Of a stretch of DNA of 64,000 nucleotides, positions 33,822 to 41,495 are shown piece by piece; positions within the stretch are counted from its first letter, which is position 1; every line of letters starts with the position of its first letter. A model generated the notes under the pieces. The model was not told where the DNA came from, made no database searches, and saw only the letters and a program-made list of their open reading frames with translations. This DNA is from Streptomyces cellulosae (GTDB taxonomy: Bacteria; Actinomycetota; Actinomycetes; Streptomycetales; Streptomycetaceae), in the NCBI GenBank assembly GCA_014655195.1, contig BNBH01000013.1:124001-188000 (forward strand), in the 5' to 3' direction. A program made the position numbers and the translations under genes.

Positions 33822-34274
33822 GTGAGCAGCGAGCAGACCCCCGTCACCAGCCCCGACGACACCGGCGCCCGTCCGCGCCGTCTGACGTACGCCGCGGCCC
33901 TCGCCGCGCTGGAGGGGCTCGCGCTGGTCGTCGGCGGCGTCTGGCTGCTGGTGCTCGGCCTCGCGGGCGAGCCGGACGACCGGCAGCAGGCCGTCACCGG
34001 CGGGGTCACGCTGATCGTGCTGGCGCTGCTGCCGCTGCTGGCCGCGCGCGGCCTGTTCGCCCGGAAGGGCTGGAGCCGCGGGCCCGCCGTCATCACGCAG
34101 ATCATGGCGTTGCCGGTGGCCTACAACATGCTGATGTCCGACGGCGCGGCCATCCCCGCCGGAATCGTGCTCGCCGTGGTCGCGGTGACCGCGCTGGTGC
34201 TGCTGATCAACGCCGAGACCACCCGGGCCCTCGGCATCCGCGGACCCGGGAACGCGGGCGACGCCGCGAAGTGA
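33822..34274 (+). CDS. integral membrane protein, four predicted helices
   Basis: A 150-residue protein. After a polar N-terminus (SSEQTPVTSPDDTGARPRR), hydrophobic helices occur at about 27-47, 60-78, 90-110 and 113-133. No family motif is recognised. GTG 33822 is the most likely start (weak Shine-Dalgarno GCAGGG). It converges on sigH. Confidence 0.7.
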   Translation: MSSEQTPVTSPDDTGARPRRLTYAAALAALEGLALVVGGVWLLVLGLAGEPDDRQQAVTGGVTLIVLALLPLLAARGLFARKGWSRGPAVITQIMALPVAYNMLMSDGAAIPAGIVLAVVAVTALVLLINAETTRALGIRGPGNAGDAAK

Positions 34275-34298
34275 CGCGGCTGCTCCCCTGCCCCTCGA

Positions 34299-35432
34299 CT
34301 ACTCCTCGACGAGGAGCTTCTCCCGCAGCTGGGCCAGGGTGCGGGCCAGCAGCCGGGAGACGTGCATCTGCGAGATGCCGACCTCCTGCGCGATCTGCGA
34401 CTGGGTCATGTTCCCGAAGAAGCGCAGCAGCAGGATCCGCTTCTCGCGCGGCGGGAGGTCCTCCAGCAGCGGCTTGAGCGACTCCCGGTACTCCACGCCC
34501 TCCAGCGCCTCGTCCTCCGCGCCGAGGGTGTCGGCGACCGCCGGGGACTCGTCGTCGGTGTCGGGGACGTCCAGGGACAGCGTGGAGTAGGCGTTCGCCG
34601 ACTCCAGGCCCTCCAGGACCTCCTCCTCCGAGATCCCCAGCTTCTCGGCGAGCTCGTGCACCGTGGGGGAGCGGCCGTGCAGCTGGGACAGCTCCGCCGT
34701 GGCCGTGGTGAGCGACAGCCGCAGCTCCTGGAGCCGCCGCGGCACGCGGACCGCCCAGCCCTTGTCGCGGAAGTGCCGCTTGATCTCGCCGACGACCGTC
34801 GGGGTGGCGTACGTGGAGAACTCCACGCCACGGTCCGGGTCGAAGCGGTCGACGGACTTGATCAGACCGATCGTGGCGACCTGGGTCAGGTCGTCCAGCG
34901 GCTCGCCGCGGTTGCGGAAGCGGCGCGCCAGGTGCTCGACGAGCGGCAGATGCATCCGCACCAGCCGGTTGCGCAGCTCCGCGTACTCCGGGGTGCCGCT
35001 GTCCAGCATGCGCAGTTCGAGGAAGAGGGCGCGCGCCCCGCTGCGGTCCTGCGGGTCGTGGTGCGCGTGCGTGCCCGGCACACCCGGTGTGCTCCGTGCG
35101 CCGGAGGCAGGCGCCGCCTGCTCCTCGGCCTCTCGCTCGTGCTCGCTCATCGTCCCGCCCGTCGCCCTTCCCCGAGCGCTCGCCTCGTCCCCCGCCACCG
35201 GCTCGGCCAGGGCGGGGGCGTCCCCGCCGGGAGCGGCCGGCCCGGCCGCGGACGTGTCCCGCACGGCGCCGCCGGCCTGCCCGCCGTTTGGACGGACGTC
35301 TCCCGCGGAGTCGTCCTCCGGATGCGGCCGGGCCTGCTCGGGGATGCCGTCGATGCCGTCCGGCACGCGCTCGGCCGGCAGCTCCCGTGTGCCGCGTTCT
35401 TCGTCCCGCACCGGCCCGTCCTCGCTCCTCAC
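34299..35432 (-). CDS. sigH: stress-response sigma factor SigH (SigB/F-like)
   Basis: A Group-III sigma factor. Region 2 covers about RNRLVRMHLPLVEHLARRF to DDLTQVATIGLIKSVDRFDPDRG, region 3 contains KGWAVRVPRRLQELRL, and region 4 ends with GNMTQSQIAQEVGISQMHVSRLL. The frame runs from GTG 35432, which overlaps the anti-sigma stop (GTGA), giving 377 residues with a ~94-residue acidic extension. An internal ATG at 35150 (MSEHEREAEE) would give the 283-residue form. S. coelicolor SigH is known to exist as several length forms, including products of the coupled upstream start. It acts in osmotic stress and septation. Confidence 0.92.
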   Translation of the reverse strand: MRSEDGPVRDEERGTRELPAERVPDGIDGIPEQARPHPEDDSAGDVRPNGGQAGGAVRDTSAAGPAAPGGDAPALAEPVAGDEASARGRATGGTMSEHEREAEEQAAPASGARSTPGVPGTHAHHDPQDRSGARALFLELRMLDSGTPEYAELRNRLVRMHLPLVEHLARRFRNRGEPLDDLTQVATIGLIKSVDRFDPDRGVEFSTYATPTVVGEIKRHFRDKGWAVRVPRRLQELRLSLTTATAELSQLHGRSPTVHELAEKLGISEEEVLEGLESANAYSTLSLDVPDTDDESPAVADTLGAEDEALEGVEYRESLKPLLEDLPPREKRILLLRFFGNMTQSQIAQEVGISQMHVSRLLARTLAQLREKLLVEE

Positions 35433-35842
35433 GCCGGCCCGGGTCCCGCGCCGCGCTGTTTGTAGAGGCTGATCGACACGGTCTTGTCCTCGTCCACGGC
35501 GGAGGAGACCTTGCCCGCGAGCGCGGACAGCACGGTCCAGGCGAAGGTGTCCCGCGAGGGGGCGTGGCCGTCCGTGGTGGGCGCCGAGACGGTGACCTCG
35601 AGCGAGTCGTCGACGAGGCGGAAGACGCAACTGAGCACCGATCCCGGCACGGCCTGCTGCAGCAGGATCGCGCAGGCCTCGTCGACCGCGATGCGCAGGT
35701 CCTCGATCTCGTCGAGGGTGAAGTCCAAACGGGCCGCGAGGCCGGCCGTGGCCGTACGCAGCACCGACAGGTAGGCCCCCGCGGCCGGCAGCCGGACTTC
35801 CACGAAGTCCTGGGTCGCGGGCTCGCCTGCGATCTGGGACAC
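35429..35842 (-). CDS. prsH: RsbW-like anti-sigma factor for SigH (PrsH/UshX)
   Basis: A 137-residue GHKL-fold serine-kinase-type anti-sigma factor. The N-box segment is LDEIEDLRIAVDEACAILLQ; the G-boxes are weak, and DKTVSISLYKQRG closes the domain. The track frame starts at TTG 35854, but GTG 35842 has GGAGG five nt upstream and gives VSQIAGEPATQDF. The stop overlaps the long sigH start, so anti-sigma and sigma are made together. Control comes from an upstream promoter with a BldD-like box. Confidence 0.88.
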   Translation of the reverse strand: MSQIAGEPATQDFVEVRLPAAGAYLSVLRTATAGLAARLDFTLDEIEDLRIAVDEACAILLQQAVPGSVLSCVFRLVDDSLEVTVSAPTTDGHAPSRDTFAWTVLSALAGKVSSAVDEDKTVSISLYKQRGAGPGPA

Positions 35843-35969
35843 CCTCACCTCCAAGGTGGTACAAGCGTTTCAGGGCCTGTGTTCGCCCCCGGGCAACGCG
35901 CTACGTGGTTCAGCGGTGACGCTATCGCGCTCCCGGCGGTCCTGTCGCCGGGACCCCGACCCGTTGCCG

Positions 35970-35990
35970 TCACTCATAGTAAAACTATGA
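35970..35990. promoter_or_regulatory. BldD-like box with palindrome upstream of prsH-sigH
   Basis: TCACTCATAGTAA (35970-35982) matches the BldD consensus TNACNCWGNGTNA at all fixed positions but one, and overlaps the perfect inverted repeat TCATAGT-AAA-ACTATGA (35974-35990). BldD control of the sigH promoter is established in S. coelicolor. The site is 128 bp upstream of prsH. Confidence 0.65.
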
Positions 35991-36100
35991 ACACGCTCCG
36001 TGGCTAGGGGTCTGCGACGGCCAAATGGGAAGAGCGCGCGCCGCATTGACGTACCCAGGCGCCGGACCGTCGAACCGTCCGGCACCGTGGTCCCGTCACG

Positions 36101-36361
36101 TCACACCAGTACGTGGTCGACGAAGCACCAGCGCCAGTCCTCGCCCGGCTCGTGGGTCCGCATCACGGGATGGCCGGTTTCCCTGTGGTGCCTCGTCGCG
36201 TGCCGGTTCGGCGAGGAGTCGCAGCAGCCGACGTGACCGCAGGTGAGACAGAGGCGCAGCTGCACCGGATCCGTCCCCTCCCGCAGGCACTCCGGACACG
36301 TCTCACCGAGCGGGGCCGGTTCCGGGTGCGGCAACGCCTCGACGTGCGTGCACTGTTTCAT
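36101..36361 (-). CDS. UBP-type zinc-finger protein
   Basis: An 86-residue stand-alone ZnF-UBP domain. Zinc ligands are CTH near the start, CPEC, CLTCGHVGCCD, and HATRHHRETGHPV, with WCFVDHVLV at the end. In eukaryotes this domain binds the ubiquitin C-terminus; Streptomyces have no canonical ubiquitin, so the ligand is unknown. It is divergent from the antiporter gene with only ~60 bp between them, so they may share a promoter region. Confidence 0.88.
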   Translation of the reverse strand: MKQCTHVEALPHPEPAPLGETCPECLREGTDPVQLRLCLTCGHVGCCDSSPNRHATRHHRETGHPVMRTHEPGEDWRWCFVDHVLV

Positions 36362-36421
36362 GATTGCCAGATTACGACGGTCGCGCGGAAGGCCGCGCGG
36401 AAAAACGAGGGTGGGCCCGAC

Positions 36422-38014
36422 ATGGACGTGATGCCCCTGCTGCTGCTCGTCGCGGGCAGCGCCGCCGTGGCCGCCGCCGCCCGGCGGACCCCGGTTCCGC
36501 CGCCGCTGGTCCTGGTCGCGGCCGGCCTGCTGGTCAGCTACGTCCCCGGCGTGCCCGATTACGCCCTCGACCCGCACATCGTGCTGCCGCTGATCCTCCC
36601 GCCGCTCCTCTACACGGCCGCCGTGGAGAGCTCCTACCTGGACCTGCGGGCGAACCTGCGGCCGGTGGCCCTGCTGTCCGTCGGTTACGTGCTGTTCGCG
36701 ACGCTCGCCGTCGGCTGGGTGCTGCACCTGCTGGTGCCGGACCTGCCGCTCACCGCGGCGCTGGTGTTCGGCGCCGTGGTGGCGCCCCCGGACGCCGTCG
36801 CGGCGACGGCGGTGGCCCGCAGGGTCGGCCTGCCCTCGCGGATCACGACGATCCTCCAGGGCGAGTCGCTGTTCAACGACGCCACCGCCATCACCGCGTT
36901 CCGGGTCGCCGTGGCCGCGTCCGTCGGCGAGGGCGTGAGCTGGGCCGGGGGAGTGGGGGAGTTCCTGCTGGCCGCGCTGGGCGGCACCGCGGTCGGCCTG
37001 GTGCTGATGGCGCCGCTGCACTGGCTGCGCACCCACGTGCGCGAGACGCTGCTGCAGAACACGCTGTCGCTGCTCATCCCGTTCGTCGCGTACGGCGTCG
37101 CCGAGCAGGTGCACGCCTCCGGGGTGATCGCCGTCGTGGTGGTCGCGCTCTACCTCGGGCACCGCGCGTGGGAGGTCGACTTCGCCACCCGGCTCCAGGA
37201 GAGCGCGGTGTGGGGCATGGTCGCGTTCGTCCTGGAGTCGGCCGTGTTCGCCCTCATCGGTCTCCAGCTCCCCGTCGTGATGCGCGGGCTCGGTGAGCAC
37301 GAGGGCATCGAATCCGCCTGGTACGCCCTGGCCGTCTTCGCGGTCGTCGTCGCCGTGCGGTTCCTCTGGGTGTACCCGGCGGTCTGGCTGCCGTGGCGGG
37401 TCTCGGCGCGGGTCCGCGCGCGCGAGGAGAAGCCGGACTGGAAGGGCCCGTTCGTGATCGCGTGGGCGGGGATGCGCGGGGTGGTGTCCCTCGCGATCGC
37501 CTTCTCGATCCCGGTGACCGCGGAGGGCGAGGACTTCCCGCACCGGTACCTGCTGCTCTTCCTGACCTTCACCACCGTCATCGGCACCCTCGTCGTGCAG
37601 GGCCTCACCCTGCCTCCGCTGATCCGGATGCTGAAGCTGCCCGGCCGCGACGCCCGGGCCGAGACCCTCGCCGAGGCCAACGCGCAGGCGCAGGCGTCCC
37701 GGGTCGCCGAGGAGCGCCTCGACGACCTGCTCGCCGACGAGCGCAACGCCCTTCCCGCGCCGCTGGCCGACCGGCTGCGCAGCGTCCTGGAGCGCCGCCG
37801 CAACGCCGTCTGGGAGCGGCTCGGGCAGGTCAACCCCGTCACCGGGGAGTCGGTGGACGACACCTACCGGCGGCTGTCCCGGGAGATGATCGGCGCCGAG
37901 CGCGACGTGTTCGTGAAGCTGCGCGACGGGCGCTACATCGACGACGAGATGCTGCGGACGCTGCTGCGCCGGCTGGACCTGGAGGAGGCCGCGGCCTACC
38001 GGGAGGCGGGGTAG
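36422..38014 (+). CDS. Na+/H+ antiporter, CPA1/NhaP family
   Basis: A 530-residue protein. About 12 transmembrane helices span residues 1-415, with the ion-binding FGAVVAPPDAVAATAVARR and GESLFNDATAI motifs (Asp pair of CPA1) and GMRGVVSLAIAFSIP. The cytoplasmic C-terminus (~420-530) is an amphipathic, charged coiled region. It probably exchanges Na+ or K+ for H+. ATG 36422 gives the expected hydrophobic N-terminus MDVMPLLLLVAGS; the upstream extension crosses the divergent UBP promoter. Confidence 0.9.
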   Translation: MDVMPLLLLVAGSAAVAAAARRTPVPPPLVLVAAGLLVSYVPGVPDYALDPHIVLPLILPPLLYTAAVESSYLDLRANLRPVALLSVGYVLFATLAVGWVLHLLVPDLPLTAALVFGAVVAPPDAVAATAVARRVGLPSRITTILQGESLFNDATAITAFRVAVAASVGEGVSWAGGVGEFLLAALGGTAVGLVLMAPLHWLRTHVRETLLQNTLSLLIPFVAYGVAEQVHASGVIAVVVVALYLGHRAWEVDFATRLQESAVWGMVAFVLESAVFALIGLQLPVVMRGLGEHEGIESAWYALAVFAVVVAVRFLWVYPAVWLPWRVSARVRAREEKPDWKGPFVIAWAGMRGVVSLAIAFSIPVTAEGEDFPHRYLLLFLTFTTVIGTLVVQGLTLPPLIRMLKLPGRDARAETLAEANAQAQASRVAEERLDDLLADERNALPAPLADRLRSVLERRRNAVWERLGQVNPVTGESVDDTYRRLSREMIGAERDVFVKLRDGRYIDDEMLRTLLRRLDLEEAAAYREAG

Positions 38015-38039
38015 GCCGTCCCGGAGCGGGCGCGCCGGC

Positions 38040-38951
38040 TCAGGGGAACGGACGCCCGGTGACCACCGCGGCGACCGTGCTCCCGCGCGGGAAGGCGCCC
38101 TCCCCGGCCAGGGTGACGAGGGCATGAAGCAATTTGGCGACATAGAGGCGTTCCACGGGGACCCCGTGACGCTGTTCGAAGTCCGCGGCGAACTCCTCCA
38201 GGCCGGCCGGTACGCGCGCGTAGCCGCCGTGATGGAACCGCTCGTCCAGGCTCCACTCCCCGCGCGGACCGCCGAACGCCGCCGTCTGCAGGGCCCGTAT
38301 CTCCGCCGTGAGGAAGCCGCCCTTGAGCACCGGTATGCCGAGCGTGCGCGCGCTCCCGCCGAGCCCGGCGGCCAGTCCCGCGAGCGTGCCGCCCGTGCCG
38401 CAGGCCACCGCGGCCACGTCCGCCGCGCCCGCCAGTTCCCGGCCGAGCTCCACGCACCCGCGCACCGCGGCCGCGTTGCTGCCGCCCTCCGGCACGACGT
38501 ACGCGTCCTCCGCGTCCGCCGCGCGCAGCACCTCAGCGAGCGTGTCCGGATCCGTCTTGCGGCGGTACACCGACCGCGCCACGAAGCACAGGCGCATGCC
38601 GTCGGCCGCGCAGCGCGCCAGCGACGGGTTGAGGGGCCGGTCCGCCAGTTCCTCGCCGCGCACCACGCCCACCGTGCGCAGCCCGAGCAGCCGTCCGGCG
38701 GCGGCCGTGGCCCGCAGATGGCTGGAGTACGCCCCGCCGAACGTGACCACCGTCCGCCCGCCGGCCGCCTCTAGGTTCGGGGCGAGCTTGCGCCACTTGT
38801 TGCCGACCAGCTCGGGATGGACGAGGTCGTCCCGCTTCAGCAGCAGCCGCACCCCGTGCCGCTCGAACCGCGCGTCGACGGCCTCCTCCAGCGGCGAGGG
38901 GAGCCGCGGGCGCAGGCCGGCGAGGGCGTCGGAGCTGGTCATGGGGGCCAT
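38040..38951 (-). CDS. PLP-dependent D-cysteine desulfhydrase/ACC-deaminase family enzyme
   Basis: A 303-residue fold-type II PLP enzyme. The Schiff-base Lys is in VGNKWRKLAPNL, the ring-stacking segment is GGAYSSHLRATAAAG, and the phosphate loop is CGTGGTLAGLAAGL. The family includes ACC deaminase and D-cysteine desulfhydrase; the sequence does not settle which activity applies. M1 and M4 are both possible starts. It converges on the antiporter gene. Confidence 0.82.
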   Translation of the reverse strand: MAPMTSSDALAGLRPRLPSPLEEAVDARFERHGVRLLLKRDDLVHPELVGNKWRKLAPNLEAAGGRTVVTFGGAYSSHLRATAAAGRLLGLRTVGVVRGEELADRPLNPSLARCAADGMRLCFVARSVYRRKTDPDTLAEVLRAADAEDAYVVPEGGSNAAAVRGCVELGRELAGAADVAAVACGTGGTLAGLAAGLGGSARTLGIPVLKGGFLTAEIRALQTAAFGGPRGEWSLDERFHHGGYARVPAGLEEFAADFEQRHGVPVERLYVAKLLHALVTLAGEGAFPRGSTVAAVVTGRPFP

Positions 38952-39063
38952 TGTCGCGCGAGGTCACGGCGGGCGGGCGCCGGTGTTCCGTGTGGGGGGT
39001 GTCAGGAGGGCGGAACACCGGCGACGAGCGCCCAGGGTCACGTCGGACGTCGCCTCGTCCGGG

Positions 39064-39657
39064 TCACTTCAGACGGTCGCGGATCCGCTTGCGCATCGAC
39101 GCCATGGTGAACCCGCGCGGGTCCACCTTGCCCGGCTGCCACTCCAGGTGGCCGATCACCGACTGCTCGTTCCAGCCGTGGTAGCGGCAGACCGCCGCCG
39201 CGGCCTTCTCGATGGCCTCCAGCTGCGCCGCCGGCCACGGGTCCTTCCCGTCGCCCAGGTTCTCGCACTCGAAGCCGTAGAAGTGCCGGTTGCCGTCGGT
39301 GTTGGCCTCGTTGTCCGGCGGGAACGTCTTCTTCTCGGCGATCACCGCCCGCAGCACGTCGTCGTCGCCGAGTCCCGCGTGGTTGGCGCGTCCGTACCCG
39401 ACGAGGTGCACCCGGCCGTCCTTGGTGATCACGCCGTGGCAGAGCGGACCCGGAAGACCCGAGTAGCCCTTGCGGCAGATGTCGACCGTCGCCTTGCTGC
39501 CCTTGGTCACGGTGTGATGGATCATCACCCCGTGCACAGGACCCCACGGGCCCTTGTGGTTGCGGTTGTGGTCACGCCAGTCGCCGACCTCGACGACCGT
39601 GAGACCCTCCGCTCTGAGAGCGCGCAGGAACGCGCTCGCGGACATGGGTGGGGCCAT
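39064..39657 (-). CDS. N-acetylmuramoyl-L-alanine amidase (Amidase_2/PGRP), no signal peptide
   Basis: A 197-residue single amidase domain. Zinc and substrate elements are VMIHHTVTKG (His ligand), the GLPGPLCHGVITKDGRVHLVGYGRANHAG core, and VIGHLEWQPGKVDPRG. ATG 39657 has an AGGAGGG Shine-Dalgarno. There is no secretion signal or wall-binding domain, which is unusual for a housekeeping murein hydrolase. It resembles phage endolysins or cytoplasmic recycling amidases. It is divergent from the encapsulin gene. Confidence 0.85.
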   Translation of the reverse strand: MAPPMSASAFLRALRAEGLTVVEVGDWRDHNRNHKGPWGPVHGVMIHHTVTKGSKATVDICRKGYSGLPGPLCHGVITKDGRVHLVGYGRANHAGLGDDDVLRAVIAEKKTFPPDNEANTDGNRHFYGFECENLGDGKDPWPAAQLEAIEKAAAAVCRYHGWNEQSVIGHLEWQPGKVDPRGFTMASMRKRIRDRLK

Positions 39658-39909
39658 GCCGCCCTCCTCCGTACCGGACGACGGCCACCGGGCGCGGCCG
39701 TCTCGTACAGGGCCTATAGCCGGAAGTCGGCCTTTCAAGTACTCGTCCGTCAGCTGTGCGAGCCGATCCGGACAATTTCCTTCCGCCCGGAGGTCGTTGC
39801 CGCGCCCGGCGGGGCGGTCAGTCTGTCCAGGCTCCCCAAGATCCAACCCCGCTCGATCGTGTAATGGCGCGGACACTCTGCGTGAGGAACGCTTGATCAC
39901 GCACTGCGA

Positions 39910-39928
39910 CGCCCGGCACGGCCGGGCG
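39910..39928 (+). promoter_or_regulatory. hairpin in the encapsulin 5' leader
   Basis: Perfect 8-bp stem CGCCCGGC-ACG-GCCGGGCG with a 3-nt loop, ending 11 nt before the Shine-Dalgarno GGGGAGGG of the encapsulin gene. It may modulate translation; no ligand class is recognised. Confidence 0.45.
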
Positions 39929-39955
39929 TGGATCTATTGGGGAGGGCATTTCTCT

Positions 39956-41362
39956 ATGTCGGTAGGCGAAGAGGTCCGCACGGAGCAGACCGGGCAGCAG
40001 CAGAGCCTCGGGACGGCGGCGGCGCGGAACCTGGCCACCACGACCAAGTCCGCGCCGCAGATGCAGGAGATCAGCTCCCGCTGGCTGCTGCGGATGCTGC
40101 CCTGGGTCGACGTGCAGGGCGGCACGTACCGGGTCAACCGGCGGCTCACGTACGCCGTGGGCAACGGCCGGCTGACCTTCGTGAAGACGGGCGACCGGGT
40201 GGAAGTCATCCCCGCCGAACTGGGCGAACTGCCCGTGCTGCGCGACTACGAGGACCAGGAGGTGCTCGCCGAGCTGGCCTCCCGGTGCCGGCAGCGGGAG
40301 ATCGCGGCCGGGCAGGTCGTCGCCTCCTTCGGCAGCCCCGCCGACGAGGTGTACCTGCTCGCGCACGGCAGGGTGGAGCGCGTCGGCACCGGCCCCTACG
40401 GCGAGGACGAGTCCCTCGGGGTGCTCGCCGACGGCGCCTACTTCGGCGAACAGGCCCTCCAGGACGACGACGCCATCTGGGAGTACACGGCCCGCACCCT
40501 GACCGCGTGCACCGTCCTGGTGCTGCCCCGCGAGGCGGTCGACCAGGTCGCCGAGCGGTCCGAGACCCTGCGCGAGCACCTGCGCCGCCGGGCGGACGTC
40601 CCGCAGCAGCGCACCAACAAGTACGGCGAGAAGGAGATCGACCTCGCGGCCGGCCACAGCGGCGAGCCGGACATCCCGCACACCTTCGTCGACTACGAGG
40701 CCCGGCCCCGCGAGTACGAACTCAGCGTCGCCCAGACCGTGCTGCGCATCCACACACGCGTGGCCGACCTCTACAACCAGCCGATGAACCAGACGGAGCA
40801 GCAGATCCGGCTGACCGTGGAGGCGCTGAAGGAGCGCCAGGAGCACGAGCTCATCAACAACCGCGACTTCGGCCTGCTCCACAACTGCGAGTACGACCAG
40901 CGGATCCAGCCGCACGACGGCGTGCCCGGCCCCGACGACATGGACGAGCTGCTCAGCAGGCGCCGCGGCACCCGGCTGCTGCTCGCCCACCCGCGCGCCA
41001 TCGCCGCGTTCGGCCGCGAGCTCAACAAGCGGGGACTCGTCCCGGAGACGATCGACGTCGGCGGCAACCGCATCCCCACCTGGCGGGGCGTTCCCATCTA
41101 CCCGTGCAACAAGATCCCGGTGACCGAGGCCCGCACCACCTCCGTCATCGCGCTGCGCACCGGCGAGGAGGACCAGGGCGTCATCGGCCTTCGCGCGGCC
41201 GGCATCCCCGACGAGATCGAGCCGAGCCTGTCCGTGCGGTTCATGGGCATCAACGAACAGGCCATCATCAAGTACCTGGTCACGGCCTACTACTCGGCAG
41301 CGGTGCTGGTCCCGGACGCGCTGGGCGTCCTGGAGAACGTCGAGATCGGACGCTGGCGGTGA
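39956..41362 (+). CDS. Family 2B encapsulin shell protein with cyclic-nucleotide-binding domain
   Basis: A 468-residue protein. The N-terminal ~95 residues begin the HK97-like shell fold (SLGTAAARNLATTTKSAPQMQEISSRWLLRMLPWVDVQGGTYRVNRRL). Residues ~97-212 are an inserted cNMP-binding domain, with GSPADEVYLLAHGRVERVG and the phosphate-binding-cassette-like GAYFGEQALQDDDAIWEYTARTLTAC. Residues ~240-468 complete the shell (LSVAQTVLRIHTRVADLYNQPMNQTEQQIRLTVEALKERQEHELINN). This insertion defines Family 2B encapsulins, which self-assemble into protein nanocompartments. ATG 39956 has GGGGAGGG upstream. The next gene encodes a polyprenyl synthase, the presumed cargo. Older annotations call such genes Crp/Fnr regulators, but no DNA-binding domain is present. 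Confidence 0.9.
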   Translation: MSVGEEVRTEQTGQQQSLGTAAARNLATTTKSAPQMQEISSRWLLRMLPWVDVQGGTYRVNRRLTYAVGNGRLTFVKTGDRVEVIPAELGELPVLRDYEDQEVLAELASRCRQREIAAGQVVASFGSPADEVYLLAHGRVERVGTGPYGEDESLGVLADGAYFGEQALQDDDAIWEYTARTLTACTVLVLPREAVDQVAERSETLREHLRRRADVPQQRTNKYGEKEIDLAAGHSGEPDIPHTFVDYEARPREYELSVAQTVLRIHTRVADLYNQPMNQTEQQIRLTVEALKERQEHELINNRDFGLLHNCEYDQRIQPHDGVPGPDDMDELLSRRRGTRLLLAHPRAIAAFGRELNKRGLVPETIDVGGNRIPTWRGVPIYPCNKIPVTEARTTSVIALRTGEEDQGVIGLRAAGIPDEIEPSLSVRFMGINEQAIIKYLVTAYYSAAVLVPDALGVLENVEIGRWR

Positions 41363-41495
41363 CCGTCCGCCGGCTCCCGCCGCGCGCGCCGTGTCCCCGC
41401 CCTCCCGGGCGGGTAGATCTGGGGGGAACGAGCTCGCCAGGTGCGCAAGCGCCGTCCCTCCGTGCCTCCACCGAGTCGGTCCCAGGGGGAAGTCG

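Noticed and set aside
38040..38951. Naming the PLP enzyme acdS (ACC deaminase)
   Set aside because: The residues that separate ACC deaminase from D-cysteine desulfhydrase cannot be assigned safely by eye.
39956..41362. Reading the gene as a Crp/Fnr-family transcription factor
   Set aside because: The cyclic-nucleotide domain is an insertion in a longer protein, and there is no C-terminal helix-turn-helix; the rest fits an encapsulin shell.
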